From Flavobacterium sandaracinum (GTDB lineage: Bacteria; Bacteroidota; Bacteroidia; Flavobacteriales; Flavobacteriaceae), in contig NZ_SMFN01000022.1 of assembly GCF_004349135.1 (NCBI RefSeq), positions 1 to 60,650 of the forward strand: DNA of 60,650 nt. Reading direction: 5' to 3'. Shown here piece by piece: positions 27,101-35,847 of the stretch. Position numbers and translations under genes: made by a program. How positions within the stretch are numbered: position 1 is the first letter of the stretch; each line of letters begins with the position of its first letter. The notes under the pieces were generated by a model. That model did no database searches. It saw only the letters and a list, made by a program, of their open reading frames with translations, and was not told the origin of the DNA.

Positions 27101-27350
27101 ACAATTTTTAGAATTTACAGCAGATATCTTTAATGTTGCCAATTTACTAAATAAAGAATGGGGTGTAAATAAATCGTTGGGAAGTCAATCACTATATGCT
27201 TTAGGTACGCCTGCATCAGGATCAACAGCCGCGGTTCCGGGATTTGACAGCAGCAGACAACAATTTAATTACAGAGTAAACAATGCCGGACTTCCTTCGC
27301 TTTCTGGAAATCCATTCCAAATACAAATTGGGTTCAAATATGCTTTTTAA
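24174..27350 (+). CDS. Oar-like TonB-dependent outer-membrane receptor
   Basis: A 1058-residue outer-membrane protein. The start was set at ATG 24174 because a signal peptide begins there (MKQLHLFLFTMVLTVFVGA) and ends near NFAQT; an upstream TTG frame extension of 11 residues is unlikely. A carboxypeptidase-regulatory-like domain follows (SISGIVLGNNSEPLKDAKV, about 26-44), then a plug domain (LPVNGRNFTSLMDLSPLTRG, about 143-162; SYGRSGGGTVSAVTKSGTN) and a large beta-barrel with the C-terminal aromatic ending KYAF. This is the Oar/OmpA-like receptor type common in Bacteroidota, and no SusD partner is adjacent. The substrate is unknown. Confidence 0.92.
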   Translation: MKQLHLFLFTMVLTVFVGATNFAQTTQASISGIVLGNNSEPLKDAKVQIRNESTGFKTNSLSNFKGVFTFKELPLGGPYTISVTALGFGEQQRSGYTLNQGDLINIKILMQDNIQNLEVVEVVGRGLKNKTGNLGAATAVTAKLINALPVNGRNFTSLMDLSPLTRGGNISGQLASSTNYTLDGMNAKNPTSAGSTTSRSGAPYSISIEAVREFKVVTNQYDVSYGRSGGGTVSAVTKSGTNDLTGSMFAYNRADWLSSPYDIRGNRRQNDFSTTQYGFTLGGPIIKDKLHFFVAWDHQQDLRPLIIADVQSADDELRFNVTRATLDNFVTIARNEYGVSSSPQYGTFDKKRNSDAAFARLDWQINSNNLLTVRNNFTYDNNKLGLQDNTAINLYESFGDDLNIDNSILASLRTKVNARVTNELKIQHLYTFQDSNPGDQLPDYNIPRAIVENVASTINGAIRTTNIQIGGHRFAQEKFTNNVFQIVDNIYYNTDKVKYTFGFDLMQTHSKSLYGSEVNGRFHFNSVANFDNQTPYRYFREVPLVTDPTVISNILNAGIYGQLQTKIGVGLDLTLGLRFDYAKYPTATFNQLVFDELGIRTDNKLQSAILQPRVQLSWDVNENHKDYIRFGGGIFASDLNNYAIINNLYFDGNHTATVDVRAPNVPLPNFNDYRNNYASIPTLDAFQLPTINFTGTDAKVPVVYKANASYSHFFTDRLKAGIAGYATLGRNNYVYVDRNMVANPFFTLANEGDRGVYVPASSIPANGAGDWMQGRISNKLGRVLELNSEGKVNQFALVVDATYRYFKDGEISASYTLNDTKDNTSFNGNVANTATLVLPVEDDPRDLTKMSYSDNHFRHKVVFYGTLPTFYGFNIGVRYSGIGGTRYSLVSGGNTNADFVTSSNDLAFVFDINNPAVPQNIKTGLQTILDNPAASQSLKNYINKYSGKLAERNGGINEFYGLVDIRITKKVTIYKKQFLEFTADIFNVANLLNKEWGVNKSLGSQSLYALGTPASGSTAAVPGFDSSRQQFNYRVNNAGLPSLSGNPFQIQIGFKYAF

Positions 27351-27380
27351 ATCCAACTCTTAATTTATTCTTTACAAGAT

Positions 27381-27416
27381 AAAGCGTATTCATTGATTTG
27401 AATGCGCTTTTTTTTA
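27381..27416 (+). terminator. Terminator after the TonB-dependent receptor
   Basis: AAAGCGTATTCA pairs with TGAATGCGCTTT (one G-T wobble) and is followed by a run of T residues. Confidence 0.85.
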
Positions 27417-27603
27417 TAAATTTCAAACCCAAAATCAGTAAATAAAATAATAATACATCATAAAAGTTAAATCTATAAATATAAATTACATTTAATCACA
27501 ATTAATTATTAATTTTATATTCTAAAACTCCTATTATTCACGTTATCACTAAAAAAACTTTTGCATATGATTTAATTGTACTTAACCACTAAATCCACAC
27601 ATT

Positions 27604-28419
27604 ATGTCAAAATTAAGCATTTACGAAACAAGCTGGATTAATCTTGTTTTCCAAGACAGAAACAAAGAATATGGAGCGTATCAGTTGCGTCGAGAAAGTA
27701 CAAAAACGGCATTGACCTCCCTTTTTATGGGCGTTCTATTTTTATTTAGTGCTTTAAGCATTCCCATAATTATTGCATATTTTAATCCCAATCGAACACC
27801 CCCGATTGACATTCCTGATTTCAGCAACACTATAGTGCAACTTACTGACATAATTCCAAACCAGCTTGAACCAAAAAAGGCATTGCCAGAGATAAAAACT
27901 AAAAATATTGCGGCACCAATTAAAAGCGCCCAACTGGTTAATCCGATAATCGTTCAAGCTTCACAAGCCAATCAAGACATTGCAAAAAACACCGACAATA
28001 CTACCATAACAAATACAACTTCAGAAGGAACAGGTACTATTGGCATCAATCCCGCTTCTCCTTCTGGAGTCGAAACAACAACAGCCATTGATACAGGGAA
28101 TGCGATCATCAACAGCGTTTCGCTAGATAAACTTCCTGAATTCCCTGGCGGAATTAATAAGTTTTATACGTATGTAGGTAATAATTTTGAAAAAAAAGAA
28201 ATAGAAGGCAGTGGATCGATTCGGGTTTACGTTTCTTTTGTAATCGAAAGAGATGGCAGCATGAGTGACATTCAAGTCAAAAGAGATCCTGGTTATGGAC
28301 TAGGTAAAGAAGCTGTTCGCGTATTGAAATCATTGCGAACAAAGTGGTCTCCTGGAATGATTGACGGTAAAGCCGTGCGAACCGCCTACAACCTTCCCAT
28401 TACAGTACAGATGAATTAA
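27604..28419 (+). CDS. TonB-family energy transducer
   Basis: A 271-residue protein that transmits proton-motive force from the inner membrane to outer-membrane receptors. It has a short cytoplasmic start with the Bacteroidota TonB signature WINLVFQDRNKEYGAYQLR (about residues 11-29), one transmembrane helix (about 41-61), a Pro/Thr-rich periplasmic spacer, and a C-terminal TonB domain (EFPGGINKFYTYVGNNF about 180-196; SFVIERDGSMSDIQVKRDPGYG about 206-230, given with its key residues). It sits downstream of the Oar-like receptor but has its own long upstream region. ExbB/ExbD are not in the window. Confidence 0.9.
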   Translation: MSKLSIYETSWINLVFQDRNKEYGAYQLRRESTKTALTSLFMGVLFLFSALSIPIIIAYFNPNRTPPIDIPDFSNTIVQLTDIIPNQLEPKKALPEIKTKNIAAPIKSAQLVNPIIVQASQANQDIAKNTDNTTITNTTSEGTGTIGINPASPSGVETTTAIDTGNAIINSVSLDKLPEFPGGINKFYTYVGNNFEKKEIEGSGSIRVYVSFVIERDGSMSDIQVKRDPGYGLGKEAVRVLKSLRTKWSPGMIDGKAVRTAYNLPITVQMN

Positions 28420-28426
28420 AAAACAG

Positions 28427-28459
28427 AAAAAGCTCCAATTTAAAATTGGAGTTCTTTTT
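28427..28459 (+). terminator. Terminator after tonB
   Basis: CTCCAATTT and AAATTGGAG form a tight hairpin 8-15 nt past the stop codon, followed by TTCTTTTT. Confidence 0.85.
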
Positions 28460-28512
28460 ACCAATTTTATTTGTTTTAAAACAGTCTCCTTATAGCTACA
28501 AAAAGTTATCAC

Positions 28513-28575
28513 CTAGCCCTGATTGAGCTGATATCCTCGAAGCAGCGCGCAGAGATAAAGGCGAAAGCAGGACGA
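28513..28575. repeat. Flavobacterial-type intergenic palindromic repeat, copy 1
   Basis: The segment begins CTAGCCCTGAT and ends with AGCAGGACGAC, with ATCCT and AGATAAAGGCGA between. The same ordered landmarks (CTAGCCC-GAT, ATCCT, AGATTGTAGCG, AGCGGGAC) occur in reverse orientation at 58012-58084. The middle differs, so the two are diverged members of one family. It lies between tonB and lipA and has no coding potential. Confidence 0.6.
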
Positions 28576-28672
28576 CTATTTCTTAAGATTACTAAATATT
28601 CTGCTCCTACTACTTCTGTTTGGATTCCTTCAAATAAACAGCTAAACCAATCCTAAAATAAACAACATTCCT

Positions 28673-28680
28673 TATCTTTG
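28673..28680 (+). promoter_or_regulatory. Putative -7 promoter element of lipA
   Basis: TATCTTTG fits TAnnTTTG and lies 19 nt before the lipA ATG at 28700. Confidence 0.5.
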
Positions 28681-28699
28681 CAACTTCAAAATATGATAT

Positions 28700-29569
28700 A
28701 TGGAAACTGTTTTAGAAAATACTTTACCTGTAGGCAAACCAAAGTGGTTAAAGGTAAAACTCCCAATTGGCCAAAAATACACCGAGCTTCGCAGTTTGGT
28801 TGATAAATATAGTTTGAACACGATTTGCACTTCAGGAAGTTGCCCAAATATGGGTGAATGCTGGGGTGAAGGAACGGCTACATTTATGATTTTAGGAAAT
28901 GTGTGTACCCGCTCTTGTGGCTTTTGTGGTGTAAAAACCGGAAGACCTGAGACCGTAGACTGGGATGAACCAGAAAAAGTGGCGCGTTCTATAAAAATCA
29001 TGAACATCAAACATGCTGTAGTCACTAGCGTTGACAGAGATGATTTGAAAGATGGTGGTTCTATTATTTGGATTGAAACCGTAAAAGCCATCCGCAGAAT
29101 GAACCCAAACACAACTCTTGAAACCTTGATTCCCGATTTTCAGGGTATCGAAAGAAATATAGACCGTATCGTGGAAGCCAATCCAGAAGTCGTTTCACAC
29201 AATGTAGAAACAGTTCGCAGACTGACTCGTGAAGTCCGTATTCAAGCAAAATATGACCGAAGTCTGGAAGTACTGCGCTACTTGAAAGAAAAAGGAATCA
29301 AAAGAACCAAATCTGGCATTATGTTGGGTCTTGGTGAGCAAGAAGAAGAAGTGTATCAAACTATGAGAGATTTGCGTGCAGTACACGTTGATATCGTTAC
29401 AATAGGACAATATTTGCAACCCAGTAAAAAACACTTGCCGGTAAAAGAATTCATAACTCCAGAGCAATTTGCAAAATACGAACAATTTGGGTTGGAATTA
29501 GGTTTCCGACATGTTGAAAGCGGGCCATTAGTTCGATCCTCCTACAAAGCACAAAAACATATTCTTTAA
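28700..29569 (+). CDS. lipA: Lipoyl synthase
   Basis: A 289-residue radical-SAM enzyme inserting two sulfurs into octanoyl groups on lipoyl-dependent enzyme subunits. The N-terminal auxiliary iron-sulfur cluster cysteines lie in [12 protein letters not shown] (about residues 35-46; CxxxxCxxxxxC spacing). The radical-SAM cluster is CTRSCGFC (about 66-73). The C-terminal serine that ligates the auxiliary cluster is in VRSSYKA (about 278-284). Length and order are standard. No lipB is adjacent. Confidence 0.96.
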   Translation: METVLENTLPVGKPKWLKVKLPIGQKYTELRSLVDKYSLNTICTSGSCPNMGECWGEGTATFMILGNVCTRSCGFCGVKTGRPETVDWDEPEKVARSIKIMNIKHAVVTSVDRDDLKDGGSIIWIETVKAIRRMNPNTTLETLIPDFQGIERNIDRIVEANPEVVSHNVETVRRLTREVRIQAKYDRSLEVLRYLKEKGIKRTKSGIMLGLGEQEEEVYQTMRDLRAVHVDIVTIGQYLQPSKKHLPVKEFITPEQFAKYEQFGLELGFRHVESGPLVRSSYKAQKHIL

Positions 29570-29576
29570 AAAAACT

Positions 29577-29621
29577 GTTTCAGGTTTAAAGTTTCAAGTT
29601 GAGAAACTTTAAACCTGAAAC
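29577..29621. repeat. Perfect 19-bp hairpin between lipA and gap
   Basis: Arms 29577-29595 and 29603-29621 are exact inverted repeats around a seven-base loop (AAGTTGA). The stem contains GGTTTAAAGTTTC and is AT-rich, with no T run directly after it. The right arm runs into the ACTTTAAAC leader motif immediately ahead of gap. It may act as a 3'-end stabiliser of lipA mRNA, an attenuator for gap, or be a mobile intergenic repeat. Confidence 0.8.
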
Positions 29622-29637
29622 TTTAAACAAAAAAATA

Positions 29638-30645
29638 TTGAAAACAAGAATTGCCATAAATGGTTTTGGAAGAATTGGAAGGAATTTATTTCGCTTGCTC
29701 TTGAACCATCCCTCCATAGAAGTTGTTGCCATAAATGACATTGCTGATAAAAAAACAATGGCACATTTAGTAAAATACGACAGTATTCACGGAGTTTTAC
29801 CATTTGCTGTTAGCGCTGACGAAAAAGGGATTTTACTCGACGGAAAACATTATTTGTTTTTTCACGAAAAAAGGATTTCTAACCTCGATTGGAAAAGCTT
29901 AAACATTCATTATGTAATTGAATCTACCGGGAAATACAAAACTTTTGAAGAACTGAATTCCCATATTATAGCTGGTGCTAAAAAAGTAATACTCTCTGCA
30001 CCCTCAGAAGTAGACACTATAAAAACGGTAGTTTTAGGAGTCAATGATTTTATATTGGATGGCTCAGAAAACATCATTTCAAATGCCAGCTGCACCACGA
30101 ATAATGCGGCCCCTATGATTAAAGTGATTAATGAACTTTGTGGTATTGAACAAGCCTATATTACCACAATACACTCCTATACAACAGACCAAAGCTTACA
30201 CGATCAACCTCATAAAGATTTACGTCGCGCTCGCGGGGCGAGCCAATCTATTGTTCCTACAACAACAGGAGCAGCCAAAGCTTTGACAAAAATATTTCCT
30301 GAGTTTGAAGGTAAAATAGGTGGTTGCGGCATCCGTGTCCCAGTTCCTGATGGTTCTTTGACTGACATCACTTTCAATGTGAAACGTGCTGTCACCATAC
30401 AAGAAATAAACGCGGCCTTTAAAATAGCAGCACAAACTAATTTAAAAGGGATTTTGGATTACACCGAAGACCCTATTGTCTCTGTTGATGTAATTGGCAA
30501 TAAAAATTCATGTATATTTGATGCCCAACTTACTTCAGTTATCGATAAAATGGTTAAAGTAGTTGGCTGGTATGATAATGAAATAGGATATTCTTCAAGA
30601 ATAATTGATTTAATACTTTTGACAAGCATGAAAAATAACCAATAA
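29638..30645 (+). CDS. gap: Glyceraldehyde-3-phosphate dehydrogenase
   Basis: A 335-residue NAD(P)-dependent glycolytic/gluconeogenic enzyme. The nucleotide-binding start is RIAINGFGRIGRNLFRLLL, and the catalytic cysteine is in SNASCTTNNAAPMIK (about residues 148-162). The segments HSYTTDQ and RRARGAS, and the end WYDNEIGYSSRI (about 314-325), are family hallmarks. The start is placed at TTG 29638 because the first strand begins there; a further upstream TTG would lie inside the 29577-29621 hairpin. There is no ATG option. The histidine-kinase gene follows after 15 nt. Confidence 0.93.
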   Translation: MKTRIAINGFGRIGRNLFRLLLNHPSIEVVAINDIADKKTMAHLVKYDSIHGVLPFAVSADEKGILLDGKHYLFFHEKRISNLDWKSLNIHYVIESTGKYKTFEELNSHIIAGAKKVILSAPSEVDTIKTVVLGVNDFILDGSENIISNASCTTNNAAPMIKVINELCGIEQAYITTIHSYTTDQSLHDQPHKDLRRARGASQSIVPTTTGAAKALTKIFPEFEGKIGGCGIRVPVPDGSLTDITFNVKRAVTIQEINAAFKIAAQTNLKGILDYTEDPIVSVDVIGNKNSCIFDAQLTSVIDKMVKVVGWYDNEIGYSSRIIDLILLTSMKNNQ

Positions 30646-30660
30646 AAAAATCGGTAACAA

Positions 30661-32826
30661 ATGAAATTGCTTTTCGTTTATGTACTCTTTTTAAATACAC
30701 TACTGTATTCTCAACCCATTGAGGATGCAGATAGTACCGCTTATTATAGTAGTTTAAGTCATTCTCATGTTCAAAATAACAATTACAAAGAGGCATTAGT
30801 AAATACCCAAAAAGCAATACAATATGCCAAGAAAAACAACAACATTAAGGATCTTGCCATTGAAAACTACAACCTAGGAAAACTGTATTACGACTTAAGA
30901 AAATATAACGATGCAATTGAATATTTTCTAAAAAGTAGTTCGCTTATCGCGATGCAAGAACCTGCAGTTATCCAAGCGGACCTCTATTACAATCTTGGCT
31001 TGTGCTACATGGCAAAAGAAAATTTCGACAGAGCTGCCATGTACTTTCAAAAATCAAAATCCATTTATACGGCACTAAATATCCCCGATGTTGCTGAATT
31101 GTTTCAACTTCAAAAAGGATTAATTTACAAAGGTAAAAACAAATTAGATCTCGCTTTAACGGTTTTTAAGACTATAATTGCAATCCCCACTACTCCTGCT
31201 TTATCAAATACCAAAGCAGAAGCCTTGTACCAAACTGGTAGTATTGAAGCACTAAAAAACAGAAATAATTTAGCTTTAAACTATCTTGATAAAGCGCTTG
31301 AATTAAATGACAAATCGGAGAATCTTGAACAGAAATCTAACATATTGCTTGCCTTAAGTACTGTTCACGAAAAAATATTAGATAAAAACAATGCCTACTC
31401 TTATTTAAAACAACATCTCAATCTAAAAGAGCGCCTTGCTATCATCAATAACGAAAGACTGGGAATAGACGATTATACAAAATTCAAGGAATCAGAACGG
31501 TTAAAAGAAATTGTTCAAACCAATAATGAAACTAAAGAACAGGAAAGAGCCAGTAAGTTTTCTAAACTCATTAGCATCCTTGCTATTGCGTTGATCTCTA
31601 TTTTATCCTTATTAAGTTTGTCATTGTACAAAAATAACATCATCCGAAATCAGTCCAATTTGCTGTTAAAGGAGAAAAATAAAGAATTAGAAATTGCAAA
31701 AGACAAAGCCGAAAAGGCGTCAAAAGCAAGATCTGAATTTCTATCGACCGTAAGTCACGAACTTCGCACCCCCTTGAATGCTATCAATGGAATTACGCAT
31801 TTACTATTAGAAGAAAATCCAAAGAAAACACAAATGGACTATTTGTCTTCGCTAAAATTTTCAGGCGATTACTTGACCAAATTTATAAATGAGATTTTAG
31901 AAATCAATAAAATTGAGTCCCACAGTATTGAAATTGAATACACTACCTTCAACCTAAAACAACTTTTAATTGGAATTCAAAATTCATTAAAAGAATTAGC
32001 CTTGGTAAACAACAATAATTTCAGGTTAAATGTTGATGCTGCGATTCCTGACTATTTGATAGGTGATCCAACGAAATTATCCCAAATTATATTAAATTTA
32101 ATTAATAACGCCCTGAAATTTACTAAAAATGGTGACGTTACGGTAACCGCCAACCTCCATGTTTTAGAGGACACAGCGGCAACATTATATTTTGAAATAA
32201 CAGATACTGGAATTGGGATTCCTGAAGACAAACTGACCAGCGTGTTTGATAGTTTCTCACAAGGTTCAATTGAAGTCAATCGAAAATACGGCGGAACAGG
32301 CTTAGGACTGACCATTGTAAAGAAATTAATTAAAATCCTAGGTGGACGAATAGAATTAAAAAGCATCGTAGGCCAAGGCTCTTCCTTTTCTTTTAAATTA
32401 GCCTTTAAAATAAGCGAACTTCCTGTAGAATTTAAAGTCGCCAAAAAAGTTGACTATAATTCTAAATTAGTAAACAAAAAAATATTACTGGTTGAGGATA
32501 ATAAAATCAATCAAATGATCACAAAAAAAATGCTTCATAATAAGCGAATCATCTGTGAAGTAATTGATAATGGAGAAGATGCAATAGACTTAGTACGTAA
32601 AAATAAATTTGATTTGGTGCTAATGGACGTTCATTTACCCGGGATCAATGGAACAATTGCTACAGAATTGATTCGGACTTTTGATGCTGCAACACCTATT
32701 ATCGCGCTTACCGCAATCTCGCTTCATGAAAATCGCGACATGTTATTATCATTTGGTATGAACGATGTTATTACCAAACCGTTCATACCAGAAGAATTTT
32801 ACACCACAATTGCTGAATATATCTAG
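30661..32826 (+). CDS. Hybrid sensor histidine kinase with periplasmic TPR repeats
   Basis: A 721-residue signalling protein. Order of parts: signal peptide (about residues 1-18), TPR-like repeats (about 40-260, for example DLAIENYNLGKLYYDLRKY), one transmembrane helix (about 303-322), a short coiled coil, HisKA with the phospho-acceptor SHELRTPLNAI (His about 366), HATPase with N-box NLINNALKF and GTGLGLTIVKKL (about 544-555), and a C-terminal receiver domain with acceptor Asp in LVLMDVHLPG (about 656). No DNA-binding output domain or response regulator lies next to it, so the output must be elsewhere or by phosphotransfer. The ligand is unknown. Confidence 0.93.
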   Translation: MKLLFVYVLFLNTLLYSQPIEDADSTAYYSSLSHSHVQNNNYKEALVNTQKAIQYAKKNNNIKDLAIENYNLGKLYYDLRKYNDAIEYFLKSSSLIAMQEPAVIQADLYYNLGLCYMAKENFDRAAMYFQKSKSIYTALNIPDVAELFQLQKGLIYKGKNKLDLALTVFKTIIAIPTTPALSNTKAEALYQTGSIEALKNRNNLALNYLDKALELNDKSENLEQKSNILLALSTVHEKILDKNNAYSYLKQHLNLKERLAIINNERLGIDDYTKFKESERLKEIVQTNNETKEQERASKFSKLISILAIALISILSLLSLSLYKNNIIRNQSNLLLKEKNKELEIAKDKAEKASKARSEFLSTVSHELRTPLNAINGITHLLLEENPKKTQMDYLSSLKFSGDYLTKFINEILEINKIESHSIEIEYTTFNLKQLLIGIQNSLKELALVNNNNFRLNVDAAIPDYLIGDPTKLSQIILNLINNALKFTKNGDVTVTANLHVLEDTAATLYFEITDTGIGIPEDKLTSVFDSFSQGSIEVNRKYGGTGLGLTIVKKLIKILGGRIELKSIVGQGSSFSFKLAFKISELPVEFKVAKKVDYNSKLVNKKILLVEDNKINQMITKKMLHNKRIICEVIDNGEDAIDLVRKNKFDLVLMDVHLPGINGTIATELIRTFDAATPIIALTAISLHENRDMLLSFGMNDVITKPFIPEEFYTTIAEYI

Positions 32827-32829
32827 AAA

Positions 32830-33642
32830 TTAATACTTTAAGATTAGTTCTCTAATAAGACTTCTCACTTTTGGCTCAGCTGCTTTGGCAGCTTCAAGAA
32901 CTTCATCATGAGAGATCGTGCCAATACTTTCTTCGTTACCCATGTCCGTAATCACAGAAATCCCAAATGTTTCCAAATCCATGTGACGTGCCACAATTAC
33001 TTCTGGAACAGTGGACATTCCTACACAATCAGCACCCAGAATTTTAACCATTTTGTATTCAGCTAACGTCTCAAAAGTAGGTCCCTGCAATCCTAAATAA
33101 ATTCCCTCATGAACTTCTATTTCTAATTCCTTTGCCAATTCAGTGGCTTTGGCAATCATATTTCTCGAATATGGTTCGCTCATATTTACAAATCGAGGTC
33201 CAAAACGTTCGTCATTTTTCCCTCGTAAAGGATGTTCAGGCGTCATATTGATATGATCCGTAATCATAACAATAGAACCCACTTTATAACTTGGATTCAC
33301 ACCACCAGAAGCATTTGAAACTACCAATTTCTCCACACCTAAAAATTTCATTACTCGCACTGGAAATGTAACTTCGGTCATAGAATAGCCTTCATAAAAA
33401 TGAAAACGTCCTTGCATCGCAACCACTTTCTTGTCTCCTATTGTTCCAAAAACCAATGCGCCTTTATGACCTTGCACAGTTGACACCGGGAAATTTGGGA
33501 TTTCATTGTACGGCAACGTGTATGACACTTTCATTTCATCCGTAAAACTTCCTAATCCTGAACCTAAAATCACACCATATTCAGGTGTGAAATTGATTTT
33601 TTCTTGAATAAAACTAACTGTTTCTTGTACTTGTTCCCACAT
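32830..33642 (-). CDS. punA: Purine-nucleoside phosphorylase (trimeric type)
   Basis: A 270-residue salvage enzyme cleaving purine nucleosides with phosphate. Motifs are YGVILGSGLGSF (phosphate-binding, about residues 20-31), VQGHKGALVFG (about 56-66), VSNASGGVNP, MITDHINM (about 126-133) and GLQGPTFET (about 183-191). VGMSTVPEVIVA and TDMGNE are the purine-site residues. It overlaps the upstream lpxK by 29 nt on the same strand, so translation is probably coupled. It converges with the histidine-kinase gene, 3 bp apart. Confidence 0.94.
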   Translation of the reverse strand: MWEQVQETVSFIQEKINFTPEYGVILGSGLGSFTDEMKVSYTLPYNEIPNFPVSTVQGHKGALVFGTIGDKKVVAMQGRFHFYEGYSMTEVTFPVRVMKFLGVEKLVVSNASGGVNPSYKVGSIVMITDHINMTPEHPLRGKNDERFGPRFVNMSEPYSRNMIAKATELAKELEIEVHEGIYLGLQGPTFETLAEYKMVKILGADCVGMSTVPEVIVARHMDLETFGISVITDMGNEESIGTISHDEVLEAAKAAEPKVRSLIRELILKY

Positions 33643-34639
33643 AATTTATAATTGTTTTATCAAAATTTTCACTTCCCGAAAGGAAAGAACTTTGTATTGG
33701 TAAATAAAAAAGTTGTTCGCTTGGTACACTTCCTTTTAAACGTACATAATCTTTTTCGGTAGTAATAATAATGTTGTTTTGCGCTACATTTTTAATTTCT
33801 AATAGGTCTTTATCGGTAAAATTATGATGGTCTGGAAAAGACAAACAGACATCATTTGAGTTTTGTAAATAGGAAAAAAATGGTTCTGGTTTTGCAATTC
33901 CTGCTACCAATACCTTAGTAGCTGATTGAATTTCATTTACATTTATTGTTCGGTTTTCTCCATAAATATAATCATCGTAAGCTATAAAAGTAAAATACAA
34001 TTCCTGATTTACACCAACTTTTAAACTCTTTTTAATCTTATTTTGTTCGTCAAGCGAAAGATTGAAAGGACATTTGGTGACAATAATAATATTTGCTCTT
34101 TTAGCTCCATCCCTGCTTTCTCTTAAATTTCCTGTTGGTAACATAAAATCATCCGAATATAAATCGCCGTACGAAGTGAGCAAAATATAAAATCCTGCTT
34201 TTACTTTTCTGTGTTGAAAAGCGTCGTCCAATAAAATAACTTCCGGCTTTTCAGGAAGATATAGTAATTGTTCAATTCCGTTTTTTCTGTCAGCATCAAC
34301 TGCAACATGTATCGATGGGAATTTTTGAAAAAATTGAAAAGGTTCGTCACCAAGATTTTTTGCATTTGTACCGGCTTGCGCCAAAATAAAACCTTTGGAT
34401 TGTCTTTTATAACCTCTGCTTAAAGTGGCAATTTTATATGTATCCGAAAGCAACCGAATCAAATATTCAATTTGGGGTGTTTTTCCGGTTCCACCAACGC
34501 TAAGGTTCCCAACAGCAATAACAGGCAAATCAAAAGAATAGAATTTTAAAATGCCTTTATCGAAAAGAAAATTTCGAATACTCGTTATGAGACCATATAA
34601 AATGGCAAACGGAAACAGTAATTTTCGAATTAAATTCAT
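33614..34639 (-). CDS. lpxK: Tetraacyldisaccharide 4'-kinase
   Basis: A 341-residue membrane-associated kinase that phosphorylates the 4' position of the lipid A disaccharide precursor. It begins with an N-terminal membrane-binding helix (RKLLFPFAILYGLITSIRN), then the P-loop VGNLSVGGTGKTPQIEYL (about residues 42-59) and the catalytic-Asp region ILLDDAFQHRKVKAG (about 134-148). The C-terminal part is typical (FPDHHNFTDKDLLEI, TTEKDYVRL). It is the first gene of an lpxK-punA transcript with overlapping frames. Confidence 0.93.
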   Translation of the reverse strand: MNLIRKLLFPFAILYGLITSIRNFLFDKGILKFYSFDLPVIAVGNLSVGGTGKTPQIEYLIRLLSDTYKIATLSRGYKRQSKGFILAQAGTNAKNLGDEPFQFFQKFPSIHVAVDADRKNGIEQLLYLPEKPEVILLDDAFQHRKVKAGFYILLTSYGDLYSDDFMLPTGNLRESRDGAKRANIIIVTKCPFNLSLDEQNKIKKSLKVGVNQELYFTFIAYDDYIYGENRTINVNEIQSATKVLVAGIAKPEPFFSYLQNSNDVCLSFPDHHNFTDKDLLEIKNVAQNNIIITTEKDYVRLKGSVPSEQLFYLPIQSSFLSGSENFDKTIINYVGTSTRNS

Positions 34640-34749
34640 TTTACGAAAGTAGAATAAATTATCTTTGATTTAAAATTTTGTTTCTTTTGTTTAATGTTTA
34701 AAGTTGATCAACATTAAACTTGGAACCTCAGACTTTAAACTAAAAAATC

Positions 34750-35844
34750 ATGAAAATCAAAGAAATAATTTCCGTACTTGAAGAAATGGCGCCACTCGCC
34801 TATGCAGAAGATTTTGACAATGTCGGATTATTGATTGGAGATCAAGATGTAGAAGCTACTGGAATATTGGTTTGTCATGATGCTTTAGAAAATATAATTG
34901 ACGAAGCAATTGCAAAAAATTGTAATCTGGTGGTGTGTTTTCATCCGATATTATTTTCTGGTTTAAAAAAAATTACCGGAAAAAACTATGTGGAACGCGC
35001 CGTTATTAAAGCCATAAAAAATGATATTGCCATTTATGCTGTTCACACCGCACTGGACAATCATCAGGAAGGAGTCAATAAAATATTCAGTGATGCACTG
35101 GGCTTGGTAAATACTAAAATCTTGATTCCAAAACAAAACTTCATTCGGAAATTAGTGACATTTACCATTCCTGAAAATGCAGAAGAAGTACGAAATGCGT
35201 TATTTAATGCTGGAGCGGGAAATATTGGCAACTATGAAAACTGCAGTTTTAATTCGAAAGGAATTGGAACCTACATGGGAAATGAACACAGCAATCCGCA
35301 AGTTGGCGAACGATTTGAGTTTGTGCAAGGAGACGAAATCAAAATCGAAGTCTCTTTTGAAAAACATTTGGAAAACAAAATTCTAAAAGCATTATTCAAA
35401 AGCCACGCGTATGAGGAAGTAGCATATGAGATTTATGAGTTGCAAAATCAGCATCAAAATATTGGTTTGGGAATGATTGGCGAATTGAAAAATCCCATGA
35501 GTGAAAAAGAGTTTCTGCTTTTTACAAAAGAAAAAGTGCAATGTGGTGGAATTCGACATTCCAACTTTATTGGAAAGGAAATTAAAAAAGTAGCCGTTCT
35601 TGGTGGAGCTGGAAGTTTTGCAATAAAAAATGCCATTCAAGCCGGAGCTGATGCTTATTTGACAGCAGATTTGAAATACCATCAGTTTTATGAAGCCGAA
35701 AATGAACTTTTATTGGCCGATATTGGACATTTTGAGAGCGAACGCTATACAAAAAATTATATTGTAGAGTATCTTCGAAAAAAAATCCTTAATTTTGCAG
35801 TTATTTTATCAGAAGAAAATTCAAATCCAGTTAAGTACTTATAG
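34750..35844 (+). CDS. Nif3-like dinuclear metal-centre protein with PII-like insert
   Basis: A 364-residue protein of the Nif3/YbgI family. The family start VLEEMAPLAYAEDFDNVGLLIGD (first 20 residues span MAPLAYAEDFDNVGLL) and metal-binding residues in VVCFHPILFSG (about 60-70), HTALDNH (about 98-104) and DIGHFESE (about 326-333) are seen. An insert of about 100 residues in the middle is the usual PII-like domain of the long form. Members are sometimes named GTP cyclohydrolase I type 2, but that activity is not firmly shown. It carries the ACTTTAAAC leader motif and is followed 3 nt later by the coiled-coil gene, a common Bacteroidota pair. Confidence 0.92.
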   Translation: MKIKEIISVLEEMAPLAYAEDFDNVGLLIGDQDVEATGILVCHDALENIIDEAIAKNCNLVVCFHPILFSGLKKITGKNYVERAVIKAIKNDIAIYAVHTALDNHQEGVNKIFSDALGLVNTKILIPKQNFIRKLVTFTIPENAEEVRNALFNAGAGNIGNYENCSFNSKGIGTYMGNEHSNPQVGERFEFVQGDEIKIEVSFEKHLENKILKALFKSHAYEEVAYEIYELQNQHQNIGLGMIGELKNPMSEKEFLLFTKEKVQCGGIRHSNFIGKEIKKVAVLGGAGSFAIKNAIQAGADAYLTADLKYHQFYEAENELLLADIGHFESERYTKNYIVEYLRKKILNFAVILSEENSNPVKYL

Positions 35845-35847
35845 AAT

